NCBI RefSeq assembly: GCF_029931775.1
Contig: NC_079312.1
Location: forward strand, 131,611,872 to 131,675,871
Reading direction: 5' to 3'
Origin: Euleptes europaea
Taxonomy: Eukaryota; Chordata; Lepidosauria; Squamata; Sphaerodactylidae
Length of the DNA: 64,000 nucleotides
Shown here one piece after another: positions 1 through 10,249 of the stretch. Each line of letters begins with the position of its first letter. Within the stretch, counting starts at the first letter, position 1. A program made the translations under genes and the position numbers. Under the pieces are notes generated by a model that ran no database searches, was not told the DNA's origin, and worked only from the letters and a program-made list of their open reading frames with translations.

Positions 1-910
1 TGGTTTGGGCGCCCACCTCGCCTCCTTCGTCCCGCAGCCGCCACACCCTGACGAGGGTCGGGGAAGTTTCCTCCGTCTCCCTCCTCCAACTTCCACGCGC
101 TCGCCTCTTCATCCGACCCCATCCTCGCCCGCCCTCCTCTGCAACGAGACCAGACTGGGCCGGCGGGCCCTTTCTCGACACCTGTCTGGCGGCCCGGCGG
201 CCCCCGCCAGGGGTTTCCCCCCCACACACACACACACTCACCTCCTCGGCCTGCTTCCGCAGCGCCTTCTCCCGCTCGTACTGGGTGAGGAGCTGCTCGT
301 TGTCGTCCCGCAGCAACTCCAGCTCCACGCTGGTCTCCTGGCTGTGAGCGCAGACCGAGTCCAGGTTCTCCAGCACGGCCACCACCAGCGGCATCAGCTC
401 GGCCACCACCTCCTCGTCGTAGCGCCCGATGAGCCGCTCGAACTCGCGGTAGATGGAGCCCGCCAGCCCCGACACCCGCTCCGACATCATGGCCGGGCCG
501 GGGCCGCCCGGGTCCTCCTGGTACACCACGCCGTCCGCCAGCTCCATGGCTTCGGAGCGCGGGGCCGACCGGGCCGGGCCAAGCGGGCGGGCGCCAAAAG
601 CGTCTCTCCGGAGCAGCAGCGAGAGCCGCGCCTCCCTCTGCAGCAGGGCCTTGATTACAGCTCAGCGCCGACGGGAGGGAGCCTGGGTGACAGGCGCGCG
701 GCACTGACCTCACCCACGGCGCCGGGGAGGGGACGCGGGGCAGTGACGTCAGGCCCGGGCGGGGACGCGGCTGAGACTGGGTTGGCCAAGGAGGTGGGCG
801 GGCCCTCGGTGACGTCATTAGGGCTCGGGGTGGGGGAGGCGGGTGCCAGAGGTTGACGGGCCGTCGATGGCGCGGCGGCTTTGTGGGTGGTGCGGGGGGG
901 GGGGCGGAGT
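1..910. promoter_or_regulatory. CpG island / SPAG9 promoter
   Basis: This stretch is very GC-rich and dense in CpG. It covers SPAG9 exon 1 and about 360 bases upstream of its start codon. GTGACGTCA-like CRE half sites (TGACGTCA at about 744 and 811) and GC boxes lie between 680 and 900, upstream of the minus-strand gene. No TATA box is obvious. Composition falls abruptly to AT-rich DNA after about 1,050. The transcription start cannot be fixed from sequence alone. It is the only CpG island upstream of NME1 in this window, so a bidirectional role is possible but unproven. Confidence 0.75.
242..547 (-). CDS. SPAG9: SPAG9 (JIP4) first coding exon
   Basis: The reverse strand encodes 102 codons beginning [15 protein letters not shown] and running through [20 protein letters not shown] to a charged coiled coil ending [11 protein letters not shown]. 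This matches the N-terminus of human SPAG9/JIP4 (from memory). SPAG9 is a cytosolic scaffold for JNK/p38 MAPK modules and an adaptor linking vesicles to kinesin and dynein. The N-terminal part seen here is the RH1 (RILP homology) region with the start of its coiled coil. The start codon at 547-545 has a strong Kozak context (GCCATGG). The exon ends in phase 0 at a consensus donor, GAG|GTGAGT, at 241. The rest of the gene lies left of the window. The exon sits in a CpG island, as expected for a housekeeping promoter. Confidence 0.93.
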
Positions 911-1087
911 CGGTGTCCGGATCCTGACCGCTTCATCAGGATCCTGACGGTCCCATGCCTGGTTCTGTCAAGCAACAGGTCAGGTGGGTTTGATTCACGG
1001 CGCAATGTCAAGCGGTCTGACAGGCTCTTGACATGAGTTAGGCCCATTGCTGTTCACACATCTCACGTTGGTTTCGTTTCTTTGTAC

Positions 1088-1355
1088 CGCTGGTTCCCAG
1101 CCAGGGGTCCGCGAGAACTAAATTAAGGTCCGCGAAACAAAGTTATAAACCCATAATAAATTAATATTTTCAATTAAAAGTTCTCTGTTATAAAATATAT
1201 ATATTCAAATATAATTCTAAGTTTAATGTTTAACTAGCAGTTATGATTAAAGTTTATTTTCAAATTCCCTGAATTTTTATTTTGAACCTTGGGGTCCCTG
1301 CACCGAACAAAAAAGTCCTAGTGGTCCCTGGTCAAAAAAAGGTTGGGAACCACTG
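1088..1355. mobile_element. Non-autonomous hAT MITE with 8-bp TSD
   Basis: The left end reads CGCTGGTTCCCAGCC and the right end GGTTGGGAACCACTG, an imperfect terminal inverted repeat of the CAGTGGTTCCCAACC type. The element is flanked by the exact 8-bp duplication CTTTGTAC (1080-1087 and 1356-1363), the hAT signature. The interior is AT-rich and has no transposase. It is about 268 bp. Confidence 0.85.
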
Positions 1356-1363
1356 CTTTGTAC

Positions 1364-1691
1364 TGTTCCAGCAGCCCACTCTCCCCCATCCTCCCTCCCT
1401 GCTCCAACCTCGAGCTCCTAGTTGGCCTCTCCGTATTATGGCTGGTTCGCTCCCTTTCTTTCTACCAGGCGCTGTTATCTTATGGTTCCCATCCCGCTTC
1501 GCTCTGCACCTGGGATGGTGTCATGCTTAAAGTTATGCTTTGTAGTTCTGGCCGCCATTGGCAGCTTTGACTCCGTGGATTGCTCATGCTGTGTACCTTC
1601 AAGCTCCTCAATAAAGATTTACCTGCTTCAACTCTACCTGTTCGAGCAAGTGACTTTTTGGGACTGCTGAGGGCAGCTTAAGAACTTCACA
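1364..1691 (+). repeat. Possible LTR-like remnant
   Basis: The sequence holds an AATAAA signal at about 1610 followed by a short downstream segment ending in CTTCACA, which resembles the R/U5 end of an LTR. No clear left boundary, partner LTR or internal coding region is seen, and the hAT MITE abuts its left side. Treated as a weak fossil call. Confidence 0.22.
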
Positions 1692-3219
1692 GTGGGTCGG
1701 CTCAGGAAACGGCAGTCCTAACCTCCCTCTATAACAATTGTGTGGGACTTGCTTCTAAGAAAGTGGGTTTCCTCTCTAACGACTCGTGTCAATTCAGGTC
1801 ACGTTTTACTGGTCATCTCAGACATGAGGAAATCAACAGGAGGCTGGTACCATCATACAGACCCCCCAGGGAAAGATAACTTTCTGGTATACATCGTTCA
1901 AATTATAGGGTACAACAACCTTGAAGAGAGCATTTTTTATTGTGTTTTCAAATGTGATTCCCTGTCACAATGGACCACGTTTTGGAAAACAAGTGTATAC
2001 CTAATTCTTCGGGCTGTTACAAGTAGTGCATTACATATTTATTCCGGTCAGACATTTATTTATTTAAAACAATTATAAGCCCACTTTCCCCCCCAATCAA
2101 AGAGGACCTAATGTGGATAACAAAACAATTTAAAATCAAGAAACATCAAAAAACATCATAAAATTAAACACAGCCTGCAGGCTTAACAAATAAATACTAC
2201 TTATTTTAAAACTACTACTCCTCTCCATGTCCTGACCAATTGTAATTGGGTTCTCACCTCACACCCTTGACTGAAGATAAAAATGAAGTCAATAAAACTA
2301 GATTGTAGGGCATTCTCATTTTCCTTGCTTGTGTGTTCCTGTTGCTTTGGGGTTTCTTTTCGGTTCTGCACATGTTTTGCTTCCTCTAGTGGTCGATTCC
2401 ATATTACAACTGTTGATGTCGGGCCTATCTCTGTATCAATTTTAACTGCATGTTTTGATGCCGGACTTAAACCAATATAATATCAAATTGACCACTAGAG
2501 GGAGGAAAACACTGGCAAAATGCACACCCTCCCCCAAGTAACGGGAACACACAAGAAAGGAAAATTAGAATGCGGAAAAGCCCTATTGTAATGTGCTCTT
2601 TGTGAGGCTGCCTTTGAAGATGGTACAAACACCTCAGTTGGTTCAAGACACAGCTGCTTATAATAATTGGTACAGGTAAAAGGAAACATATCTTTCTGGT
2701 ATCATTGGTTGGGTGCATTTCTAAGTACAAATTTCAGGCCAGACCCAGCCCATGGGTTTAACTCCTGCAATGCTTCCTCAGTTATACCCTTAGTTTGTCT
2801 TCTGGCCCAAAGGGCCTGTTTGATCTTTACCCATGCATAAAATGAAAAAAGCAATAAAGAGGACAATGACATAACCGCATCTGTATAAATGATTTTACTA
2901 CTACAATCAAATTATTTGATCTCTTTCTGCTTCATTTTTCCTATCAGTACAGAGAAACTGGAATGCACACTTACTTTGAAAGATATTTGGGGAGAGACGC
3001 TAGTTCATGTATTACTTTCAATAATTCATAGTATAATCATAAATGGTTCTTTGTGAACATCAAATCTGTTTCTCTGTATTTCCTTTCTTTCCCTACTGCC
3101 CATTCTATCCATGTAATGGCTAAGTTGCGGTGATTCAAGAAGGCTGGGTGGTGGCATTTTTTTCTAATTGTTTCCTACCTCTGCACTTCATATTATTTTC
3201 TCTATGCTTCCTTAGGGCT
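1692..3219. other. Intergenic DNA with old repeat remnants
   Basis: No gene is seen. Positions 2036-2135 contain an AT-rich TTTATTTATTTAAAA stretch followed by a cattle-prod-like GCCCACTTTCCC run, typical of the reversed 3' end of squamate tRNA SINEs. Positions about 2371-2512 form an imperfect inverted repeat (CTCTAGTGGTC at the left, GACCACTAGAG at the right), probably a small MITE. The remainder is unremarkable AT-rich sequence. Confidence 0.4.
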
Positions 3220-3305
3220 AGGGTTGCCAGCTCTGGGTTGGGGAAAACTGGAAGATTTTTGGGGCGGAGCCTGAGGAGGGCGGGGTTTGGGGGGAGGAGA
3301 GACTT
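3220..3305 (-). repeat. Partial GGTTGCCA-type MITE
   Basis: A fragment beginning AGGGTTGCCAGCTCTGGG and continuing through the GGAGCCTGAGGAGGGCGGGG core. It matches one half of the fuller copies at 4091-4302, 6604-6807, 11938-13163 and 21311-21518. Only the half next to the AGGGTTGCCAGCT end is present. Confidence 0.7.
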
Positions 3306-4090
3306 TTTCACAGGAGGTTGCTGACAAGCAATAAGGAAACAGAATCTGGCCACAGTACCAAGTTGCCAAATGCATCATTCCTGCTTCACACCCATGGGAC
3401 ACAGAAGACACCAGCGGTGTTAGAACCTGTTCAAAATATAACAAGACTTAAGTGTGGACATCCTTTCCGGGCTCTGCTGTTGCCATTCCTATTCTTCTAA
3501 GGAAGAAGCAGAGAAACCTTTCCTACCCCAAGAAGCACAAAAGGACTTTCCCTCAATACAGCACATCCTTTTATTTAGAGAGTACAACTGTTTAAAACAA
3601 TTACAAATCTGCCTAATTTTTTGGTTGATGGGGTTAAGATGCTGCAGCTGGAAAAAGAGACAGGCTAGGATATACACCACTAGGCTGCAGTCTTGAGGCA
3701 CTTTTGATTCCAGACGAAATGTAGCCTATTCATGTCAATGGAGGGAAAAGCATTAGAGGAAAAGGGAGACACTATTTGTTGGGTCTGTTGCACTCTTTTC
3801 CACTAGAGAGCAGCAAAGACTTATCATTTAATTAGAAATTAAGTTCTAAAAGATTGATTTTGCCTAAAAAGCATTGCTATAAATAGACTGTTATGAGGGT
3901 GAGTGAGAGAAAATCAAATCAGAGGGGTACTCAAATATAAAAACAACATCCAGATGGTGTCATAGGTAATCATTCAAATTATTATAGAAGTTCCCTAATG
4001 CATTTCAAGATTCAAATTTAATATATTTTATCCAGTTTTAGAATAGAAGAAAGTGAAACCAAGAAAGACACTGGGACAAGAATAGGGTTA

Positions 4091-4302
4091 CAGTTACCAA
4101 CTTCCAGGTGGGGTTTGGAGTTCTCCTGGAATTACAACTGCTCTCCAGATGACAGGCATAAATTCCCCTGGAGGAAATGGTAGTTCCAGAGGGTGGACTC
4201 TAATGGCATCACATCCCTCCTGAGTGATCTCCCCAAACTCTGCCCTCCCCAAGTATAGCCCCCAAATCTTCTGGAATTTCCCAACCCAGAGATGGCAATC
4301 CT
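4091..4302 (+). repeat. GGTTGCCA-type MITE
   Basis: This is a diverged copy running from a CCAACTTCCAGGTGG-like end to CCCAGAGATGGCAATCCT. Other copies show inverted ends AGGGTTGCCA / TGGCAACCCT. The interior has the recurring GGACTCTAATGGCAT and CCCAAACTCTGCCCTCC blocks. It has no coding capacity, and its divergence suggests an older insertion. Confidence 0.75.
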
Positions 4303-5994
4303 AATATAGGGCTGACCAGTCAAATCTACAAAGTTTGAGTTAAGACATTTTTTTCAATCAAATTTTTAGGTTTCAGCTATAATAAGCATCTTTCTTTACA
4401 ATGACCTGGTTTAACACAAATTCTGGATTTAAAGCAAATCCATAACCTTTTAAAACTGATTTTATGACCCTCTTATGAAAAGCAGCTTTTCTTTGTAAAG
4501 ATGAGTGGTAAAAAATTCATCAATCATGGAGCACAATCGTTGGTAAACTTATATTAGGGCTCGATACTGTTATCCATTGATTAATCTAGGTTACCATTTA
4601 CTCTGGTTTTATGTCTAATTACTACATTGTCTTGGCAATTGTCTCTGTACTCTAATTATCAATCTAATTCAAAGAACATGGATGTTTATCACCTGTAGCA
4701 TTAAGAATACTGACCTGGCCAGTAACTACTGTCAGCCCCTCCTTCCGCTGGAGATTAAGCTTTTTTGTGAAATAGGGTACAGGCTCAACAAAGCAGTTAT
4801 ATAACAAAGGAGGAGGAACATACTAAAGCAAAAAGGACACTGGAAGGAAGGTTTGTGAGTGACTACATGTGAACCGGCTGCTAAGGATTCACAGTCTCCT
4901 GATGGTTGCTGTTTGTAGTCTAGTTGTGTGTCACTTTACTACAAAGGTTGACACTACTTACATATTGTACCTGCTGTGTTATGTTTGATGAGGCAGAGTA
5001 ATGTAAGGAGGCCTTTTGTCATTGTTATGCATGGATTGGCAGCTTCTGTGCGTGGTTGATATTCATGCATTGCCTGGTATGCAGAGCCATGCCATGATTT
5101 TGTGTGTATGTGTTAGTAATGTTGCCATGGATGCATTGAGAATGCCAGTCTCTGCTGTTTCAATGCCATGAGTTTATTTCAGATTCTCTACTGGAAGTGC
5201 ACAATATATGCTACATCAGTATTACACAGTGGGTTACCAGCGTAGCATACCCATGGGATCACGCTGTAAGTTTTGTAATGTCAATAAGATTGACTGCTCA
5301 TAGTCAGATCTCACTGGGTGGCCTGGAGCAGCTCTCCATTTCTCAGCCTAGCCTACCTCAGGGTTACTGTGGAGGTAAAACAAGATTACTCTATATCCTT
5401 GACTATCCTTGATATCCTTGAATGGTGACAGGATACACATGTAAACAAAGGTAAATAGCAGTGAGACTTTTTTATGGCCCTAGAGACAGATGATTAGAAG
5501 TGTGTACCCCATTTCAAAGCGTCTCACCAATATTAAAAATGGAGGAAAGGAATAGCAATGCTAGATCTGCAAACATTATACAAATAACCTATGTTAGCAG
5601 ACACAGGCACAATGAAATTCTGCAGGTACTCGTGTGCCCACGAGCAAAACTGGGTATTAAAAGGCAGAGGATAAAAGGATCAAGGGCATTCACAAGGATA
5701 CTAAGCACTGAAAATCCAGTGAGTAGATTAAAAGACCAACAGTGAAAGGCCTAGGTATAAATAAAGATTACAGGAAAGAAGCAGTGAAAGGATAATGGAG
5801 GCAAGGAGACCAAAATTATCCAATGCAATGGGGAAGGTAAAGACCGAATAGTGGGTGAAAATATGGAAGACAAAAGTCTATAGTAAAAACTGTTGAAAAA
5901 AGTAGGGAAACTGTGAACATTATTGGGGTAGAAAAGCAGACATGTCCTGCTTCACAAGGAAGAAAAGTACTAGCATTAATTCATACCCTGGTAC
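4303..5994. other. Intergenic DNA, nothing recognised
   Basis: AT-rich sequence without a convincing ORF, splice-flanked exon or repeat boundary. Short open frames at 5197-5412 and 5500-5745 lack any recognisable domain and have no homology that I recognise. Confidence 0.4.
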
Positions 5995-6271
5995 TGTTGT
6001 GTATGTAAATAGTTAGCGCCGGTAAGCAGGGGAAACCCGGGGAGCTTGAGTTACAACGAAGGCTCCTAAACCTGCACATGCCATTGGCTACTTGGGGACT
6101 GTTCTCCCCCCCAATCACGGATCAGGGGGGGAGTGGCCGCAGGTGGCCAGGGGGGGCATATAAGCAGGGCCGGTTCACTGAGTTCTCCAGTTCTGTACTC
6201 GTTCTGAATAAAGCGGTTGTTGTTGGAACTCCGTCTCCGACCTCGTGTGTCCTCCCCACGCAGACTTAACA
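5995..6271 (+). mobile_element. Solo LTR with 5-bp TSD
   Basis: A 277-bp element starts TGTTGTGTATG and ends ACTTAACA (TG...CA). It is flanked by the exact 5-bp direct repeat GGTAC (5990-5994 and 6272-6276). A TATA-like CATATAAGC lies near 6157 and an AATAAAG near 6208, giving a U3-R-U5 order in plus orientation. No internal region or second LTR is nearby, so it is a solo LTR left by recombination. The length suits a Ty3/Gypsy-type or small ERV family, which I cannot name. The perfect TSD suggests a moderately young insertion. Confidence 0.85.
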
Positions 6272-6603
6272 GGTACCATCGTCAAGATTCTAGTTCTTTA
6301 GTTCATTTTCTGTCATTCATATGACAGCAGAAATCAGCACCCATGCCTGTTATGTAGAAATTACGAATAAAGGAAATAAAAGGAGGATTTAGATGAATGA
6401 AGGGGATAAAAAAAATCTGTTTCTCCCCATTAGACTCCGCTGTCAGGGCCAGAGTCCAGCTTCTGCTTTTCCAGTGTGCCTGATGGGCACTGTCTCAGCA
6501 ATGGAGAGGAGGGGGGTATTCCCTCACCCTGGTTCTCTCTCTCCCCAGCCCCTGCCTCCCCTCTGGATTTAAGGACAAGACCTGGCCTCCTTCCTCCATG
6601 GTT

Positions 6604-6807
6604 AGGGTTGCCAACCTCCAGGTACTAGCTGGAGATCTCGTGCTTTTACAACACATCTCCAGCCGATAGAGACCAGTTCACCTGGAGAAAATGGCCGCTT
6701 TGGCAATTGGACTCTATGGCATAGAAGTCCCTCCCCTTCCCAAACCCTTCCCTCCTCAGGCTCCCCAAAAACCTCCCGCCGGTGGCAAAGAGGGACCTGG
6801 CAACCCT
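6604..6807 (+). repeat. GGTTGCCA-type MITE
   Basis: A near-complete copy with ends AGGGTTGCCAACCTCCAGG and CTGGCAACCCT, which are inverted repeats. The interior shows the CTCCAGCCGATAGAGACCAG and AAATGGCCGCTTTGGCAATT blocks shared with the copies at 11938 and 21311. No protein is encoded; short open frames crossing it are repeat translations. Confidence 0.82.
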
Positions 6808-6989
6808 ATCCATGGTTGTCTCCATGAGGCGTTACAAAGGAGTACCTGGAGTGGGGCTTCCCAGGGATCTCACCGATGTGCCCCAAGCCCCTTCAGTGAC
6901 TGGCCTCTCAGCTGATTGACTGTCATCCCTCCCACCCTCTCCAGCCTGCCATTTCCGCTCCAAGTCTTTAAAAGACCACACTATTGACC

Positions 6990-7890
6990 ATAGTATCCGA
7001 ATGAGCTACCTCTCAGCACTGGGACTAAGAGGCATTGTGTTAAGGTGGTTCAAGTTCTACCTGAAGGGTCAGTCTCAGCTGGTAGTGTTGGGGGATTCCT
7101 GCTCTGCCCCATGGCCATTGGTCTGTAGGGTACCACAGGGTTCCATCTTATACCCCATGCTATTTAATATCTATATGAAGCCACTGAGAGAAGTCACCAG
7201 GAGCTATAGCCTGCAGTGTCACAAATATGTAGATGATACCCAGCTCTACCTTTCTTTTCCACCTAATTCCAAGGATGCTGTTGATGTTCCAAACCAGTGC
7301 TTGGAGTCAGTAATGGGCTGGATGAGGGTCAACAAGCTGAAAGTTAATCCTGACAAAACAGAGGTTCTCTAGGGTTATCAGAAAGGCAGACCATGGACTC
7401 AAGGTCTCTCCTGTCTTGGTTGGGGGTGATACACCCCTTGGAATACCAGGTTCACAGCTTGGGAGCACTGACCAAGCAATCATATTAGAAAACCAGGAGG
7501 ATGAGGTGGTCTGAAGAACCAGCTTCTGCTGGTGTATTAGCTGTGCCTGTTCCTGGTTCAGTCAGATCTAGCCACAGTAATCCATGCCATACAGTACAAT
7601 CCTATGGTGTGTTACTCCAATCTAAGCCCATTGAAGTCGATTGGCTTAAACTGGAGTAACTTGCCATAGGATTGCACTGTGTACATGTAGACTGGACTAT
7701 TGCAATGTGCTCTACTTGGGGTTCTCCTTAGAGTTTATTTTGAAGAAGCAGCTAATGCAAAATGCTGCAGATAAAATACTGGTCGGGCCATCTACTGGGA
7801 ACATGTGGCCCCAATACTAGAGCAATTACAGTGGCTACCGATCCAATCCCAAGCCCAGTTTGAGGTGTTGGTTTTGTCCTTTAAAGCCCT
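6990..7890 (+). mobile_element. L2-like LINE reverse transcriptase fragment
   Basis: Codons at 7001-7372 give 123 aa with the RT blocks GIVLRWFKFYLKGQSQ, VPQGSILYPMLFNIYM, HKYVDDTQLYLSF (a YVDD-type catalytic box) and NKLKVNPDKTEVL. These are the late palm and thumb blocks of CR1/L2-clade non-LTR retrotransposons. The frame ends after KTEVL. Diverged 3' coding remnants (LDYCN-like and LQ.VQNAA-like) continue to about 7890 and are interrupted by a MITE at 7591-7680. The 5' ORF1, the endonuclease and the 3' UTR are missing, so this is a 5'-truncated dead copy. Confidence 0.8.
7591..7680. mobile_element. 90-bp MITE inside the L2 fragment
   Basis: The left arm ACAGTACAATCCTATGG and right arm CCATAGGATTGCACTGT are inverted repeats, and the inner GTTACTCC / GGAGTAAC extends the pairing. 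The element lies inside the reverse-transcriptase remnant and is therefore younger than it. The superfamily is not determined. Confidence 0.75.
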
Positions 7891-8091
7891 GGCTTTCACA
7901 TAAGTTATTTTCAAACATCAAATCAGCCCAGACATAGGTCTACCACCTCAGTGAGAATTAGAACAAGCTTTCGAATTCATTGGGTTACCAAGGACAGAAG
8001 GGACATGAACTGTTTTCCAGACTTAGACAACTTAATACCATAAGAGGCTCACTATAAGGAGAGAGTAGACTGGGTTTTTTTTGGGGGGGGG

Positions 8092-8405
8092 GTTTGCTGT
8101 CAAGTCACAGCTGACTTATAGGGCAGAGGTTCCCAAACTGCTCCAAGGAGCACTTGTTGTTCCACGAAGCATCCCCTAGTGCTCCGTGAAGAGATTGGAA
8201 AGAAAAATACTACTGCCATTCGGTTTAGTATATAGGTGCTAGGTGAAAACTAGTGCTCTGTGACAAATTTCTCTCCTTAAAAGTGCTCCATGACTCAAAA
8301 GGTTTGGGAACCTCTGCCATGGGTATTCAAGGCAAGAGACCTTTAGAGGTGGTTTGCCATTGCCTGCCTCCTTGTCGTGAGCCTGGTACTGCTTAGCTTA
8401 TAGGA
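8092..8405 (-). repeat. 5S-derived SINE copy, interrupted
   Basis: The GTCAAGTCACAGCTGACTTATA block and the AAGGCAAGAGACC...GGTGGTTTGCCATTGCC block match the copies at 30294 and 62994. The 5S-rRNA-like head is reduced to CTGCTTAGCTTATAG. A hAT MITE (8124-8316) splits the copy between the two blocks. Confidence 0.7.
8124..8316. mobile_element. hAT-like MITE nested in the SINE
   Basis: A 193-bp element with inverted ends CAGAGGTTCCCAAACTG and AGGTTTGGGAACCTCTG and repeated AGTGCTCC motifs inside. It sits within the 5S-derived SINE, giving a relative age order. The 8-bp target duplication is no longer clear. Confidence 0.78.
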
Positions 8406-8419
8406 AGTGCCTTGTGGTC

Positions 8420-8565
8420 AGATCATTCCTCTATCTAGCCCAGCATTTTCAGATATTGAGAGCTTGCATTCTTTTTCGAAGTTGAACTGGAGATGCCAGG
8501 GATTGAACCTGGGACCTTATACATGTAAATCTTGAACCCTACTGCTAAATTACAGATCCTCTGAA
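8420..8565 (-). repeat. tRNA-derived SINE remnant
   Basis: The block AACTGGAGATGCCAGGGATTGAACCTGGGACC contains a reversed B box. It ends in a degraded ACTGCTAAATTACAGATCC, the reversed A-box side. The same family recurs at 62246-62395. Strongly diverged. Confidence 0.6.
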
Positions 8566-9654
8566 AGCTCCATATATTGATGATGATGTTCGGGTTTCTG
8601 AAAAGTTTTGAGGAGCCTGAATATGTATAGAAATGTTTAAGGTAGGGTTTTCAAGAAACAACAGATGGTAAACAGGGAGCCAGGAAGTTGGCTCTGCTTT
8701 GCGAATTAGTGACCCAGCAGACCGCTAAGGACACATGGGGATGAAGGGGCGTGTGTCCAGTCAAAATGAACCTTGGAGATAGGCTGTCTGAGGCTTAAAG
8801 TATCAGTGGTGTTAGCACAGCTGCCAGTGCCAGCTCAGTCACCCAAGCACGAGCAGGCAGGTAGGTACGCTTATGCAGTCCTAGCCAGGCTGGGTGAAGC
8901 TTGGAGCTGGAGGGCAAATGAGGGGCCCAGGAGGATCGGAAGATGTCTGAGGTCTGTTTGGAGGTGATGAGATGTAGTTCTGCTGAGGAAGGTATAAAGG
9001 ATTCATGAGATAGTGTGGAAAGGATGCAGAGGGATGGTAACGGAGTGCAGTTAAAGGAATTCAAGTTGATGGTGTTCATTAGATCAGAGATTCAGGAGTG
9101 CCTAAAGTGTCTAACCATTTGAGGAAGAACTCTAGAGGAGTTTGCCTATTGCAACAAAAATAAACAGAAATCTTTTGGCACCTTAAAGGCTTACCAGTAT
9201 TTTATGCTAGCATGAGATTTAATGGCCCCCCTATTTTAGAGATCTGGGAAGTCCCTGAGAGGAGATGGTATATGATGAAAAAGCTATATGGAACCAAGTG
9301 CCTGCACGCTTCTGCAAAGGTATTTTAGATCTGAAGAGCACATGTGGCACATTCCTGTGAGCTTATAATAGACAGATGAGATGAGTTTGAATGTGTTTTA
9401 TAACCGAAATCACTGACGACTTCTCTAACACTGGGGCCTAAATGCATTTACATAAAGTAGGTTCCAGTGAAATAAATTCCAAGTAAATGTATTTAGGATC
9501 TGAGTACAAAATTAGAATGGTATAGGATTATTGAGAATAATGAAGCGTACAGAAAGTGTAGTATTCCTGTATTGAATTTGCTCATTCTGTACTGTATGGG
9601 AAATGAAGTAAATTTACCGTGTTTAAAATTGAACACCTGAAGTAGGAATCTTCA
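8566..9654. other. Intergenic DNA upstream of NME1
   Basis: No gene is recognised. Positions 9127-9235 carry an old interspersed repeat (TTTTGGCACCTTAAAGGCTTA) related to the one at 62545-62665. Positions 9431-9502 form an imperfect palindrome (CTAAATGCATTTA / GTAAATGTATTTAG). A non-coding first exon of NME1 must lie somewhere upstream of 10113 but cannot be placed. Confidence 0.4.
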
Positions 9655-9808
9655 TTCCAATTACTTTTTAGATGTTTCTAGGCAAATGTACTATATTATC
9701 ATAATGTGTTGTGAGAACGTATTTGATTTGCCTGTCTTACTAGATCAATAGTTTGGAAAAGATCCTTTCAGTTTTCTTAGTGCTAAAGTTCTGTTACAGC
9801 ACAGCCTG
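9655..9808 (+). repeat. 154-bp segment duplicated at 22478-22631
   Basis: This segment begins TTCCAATTACTTTTTAGATG and ends ACAGCACAGCCTG. It recurs at 22478-22631 with about four mismatches. Here it lies in ordinary non-repeat sequence about 300 bp before the first NME1 coding exon, so this is presumably the source copy. Confidence 0.85.
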
Positions 9809-10113
9809 GAGTATTCCTGTAATATATTCTCTTCTAATTGACTGTAAAATATCTGTATTCTTTTTGCCCAACATGTTTATGTATTTTACCACCTACATAC
9901 TCGTGCAACTATTGTTGGTCTGGGCTTGTCTTGATGTGATACAAATATGCTATATGCACTGTGGCTTATAGAGGATTAATTAAGCCAATGCCTTTTTAGC
10001 AGCCTAATACTGAAACGTAGCTCTGTGATAGATTGTGTTTTAGACCATCCATACCTCCATTGTACCCAGACTTAATTCTTGATTCTTATGCCTCTATTTG
10101 CTTTTCTGCATAG

Positions 10114-10249
10114 TGGCACCATGGCTTCTATTTCTGAACGCACTTTCATTGCCATTAAGCCTGACGGGGTACAGCGGGGCTTCGTGGGAGAAATTATCAA
10201 GCGATTTGAACAGAAAGGATTCAAACTGGTGGCTATGAAACTAATTCAT
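10114..10249 (+). CDS. NME1: NME1 coding exon 1 (7-bp 5' UTR included)
   Basis: The acceptor TTTTCTGCATAG precedes TGGCACC and the ATG at 10121. The exon encodes 43 residues ending AMKLIH and stops at the donor CAT|GTAAGT. It contains the K13 phosphate-binding lysine. Confidence 0.93.

Noticed and set aside
5-856. 283-aa open frame on the plus strand at the left edge
   Set aside because: It is antisense to SPAG9 exon 1 within a CpG island; length is explained by GC composition, and there is no recognised domain.
881-1691. LTR from 886 to 1691 with GTGGG as TSD
   Set aside because: A 5-bp match near a G-rich tract is easily chance, and no LTR features are visible on the left side.
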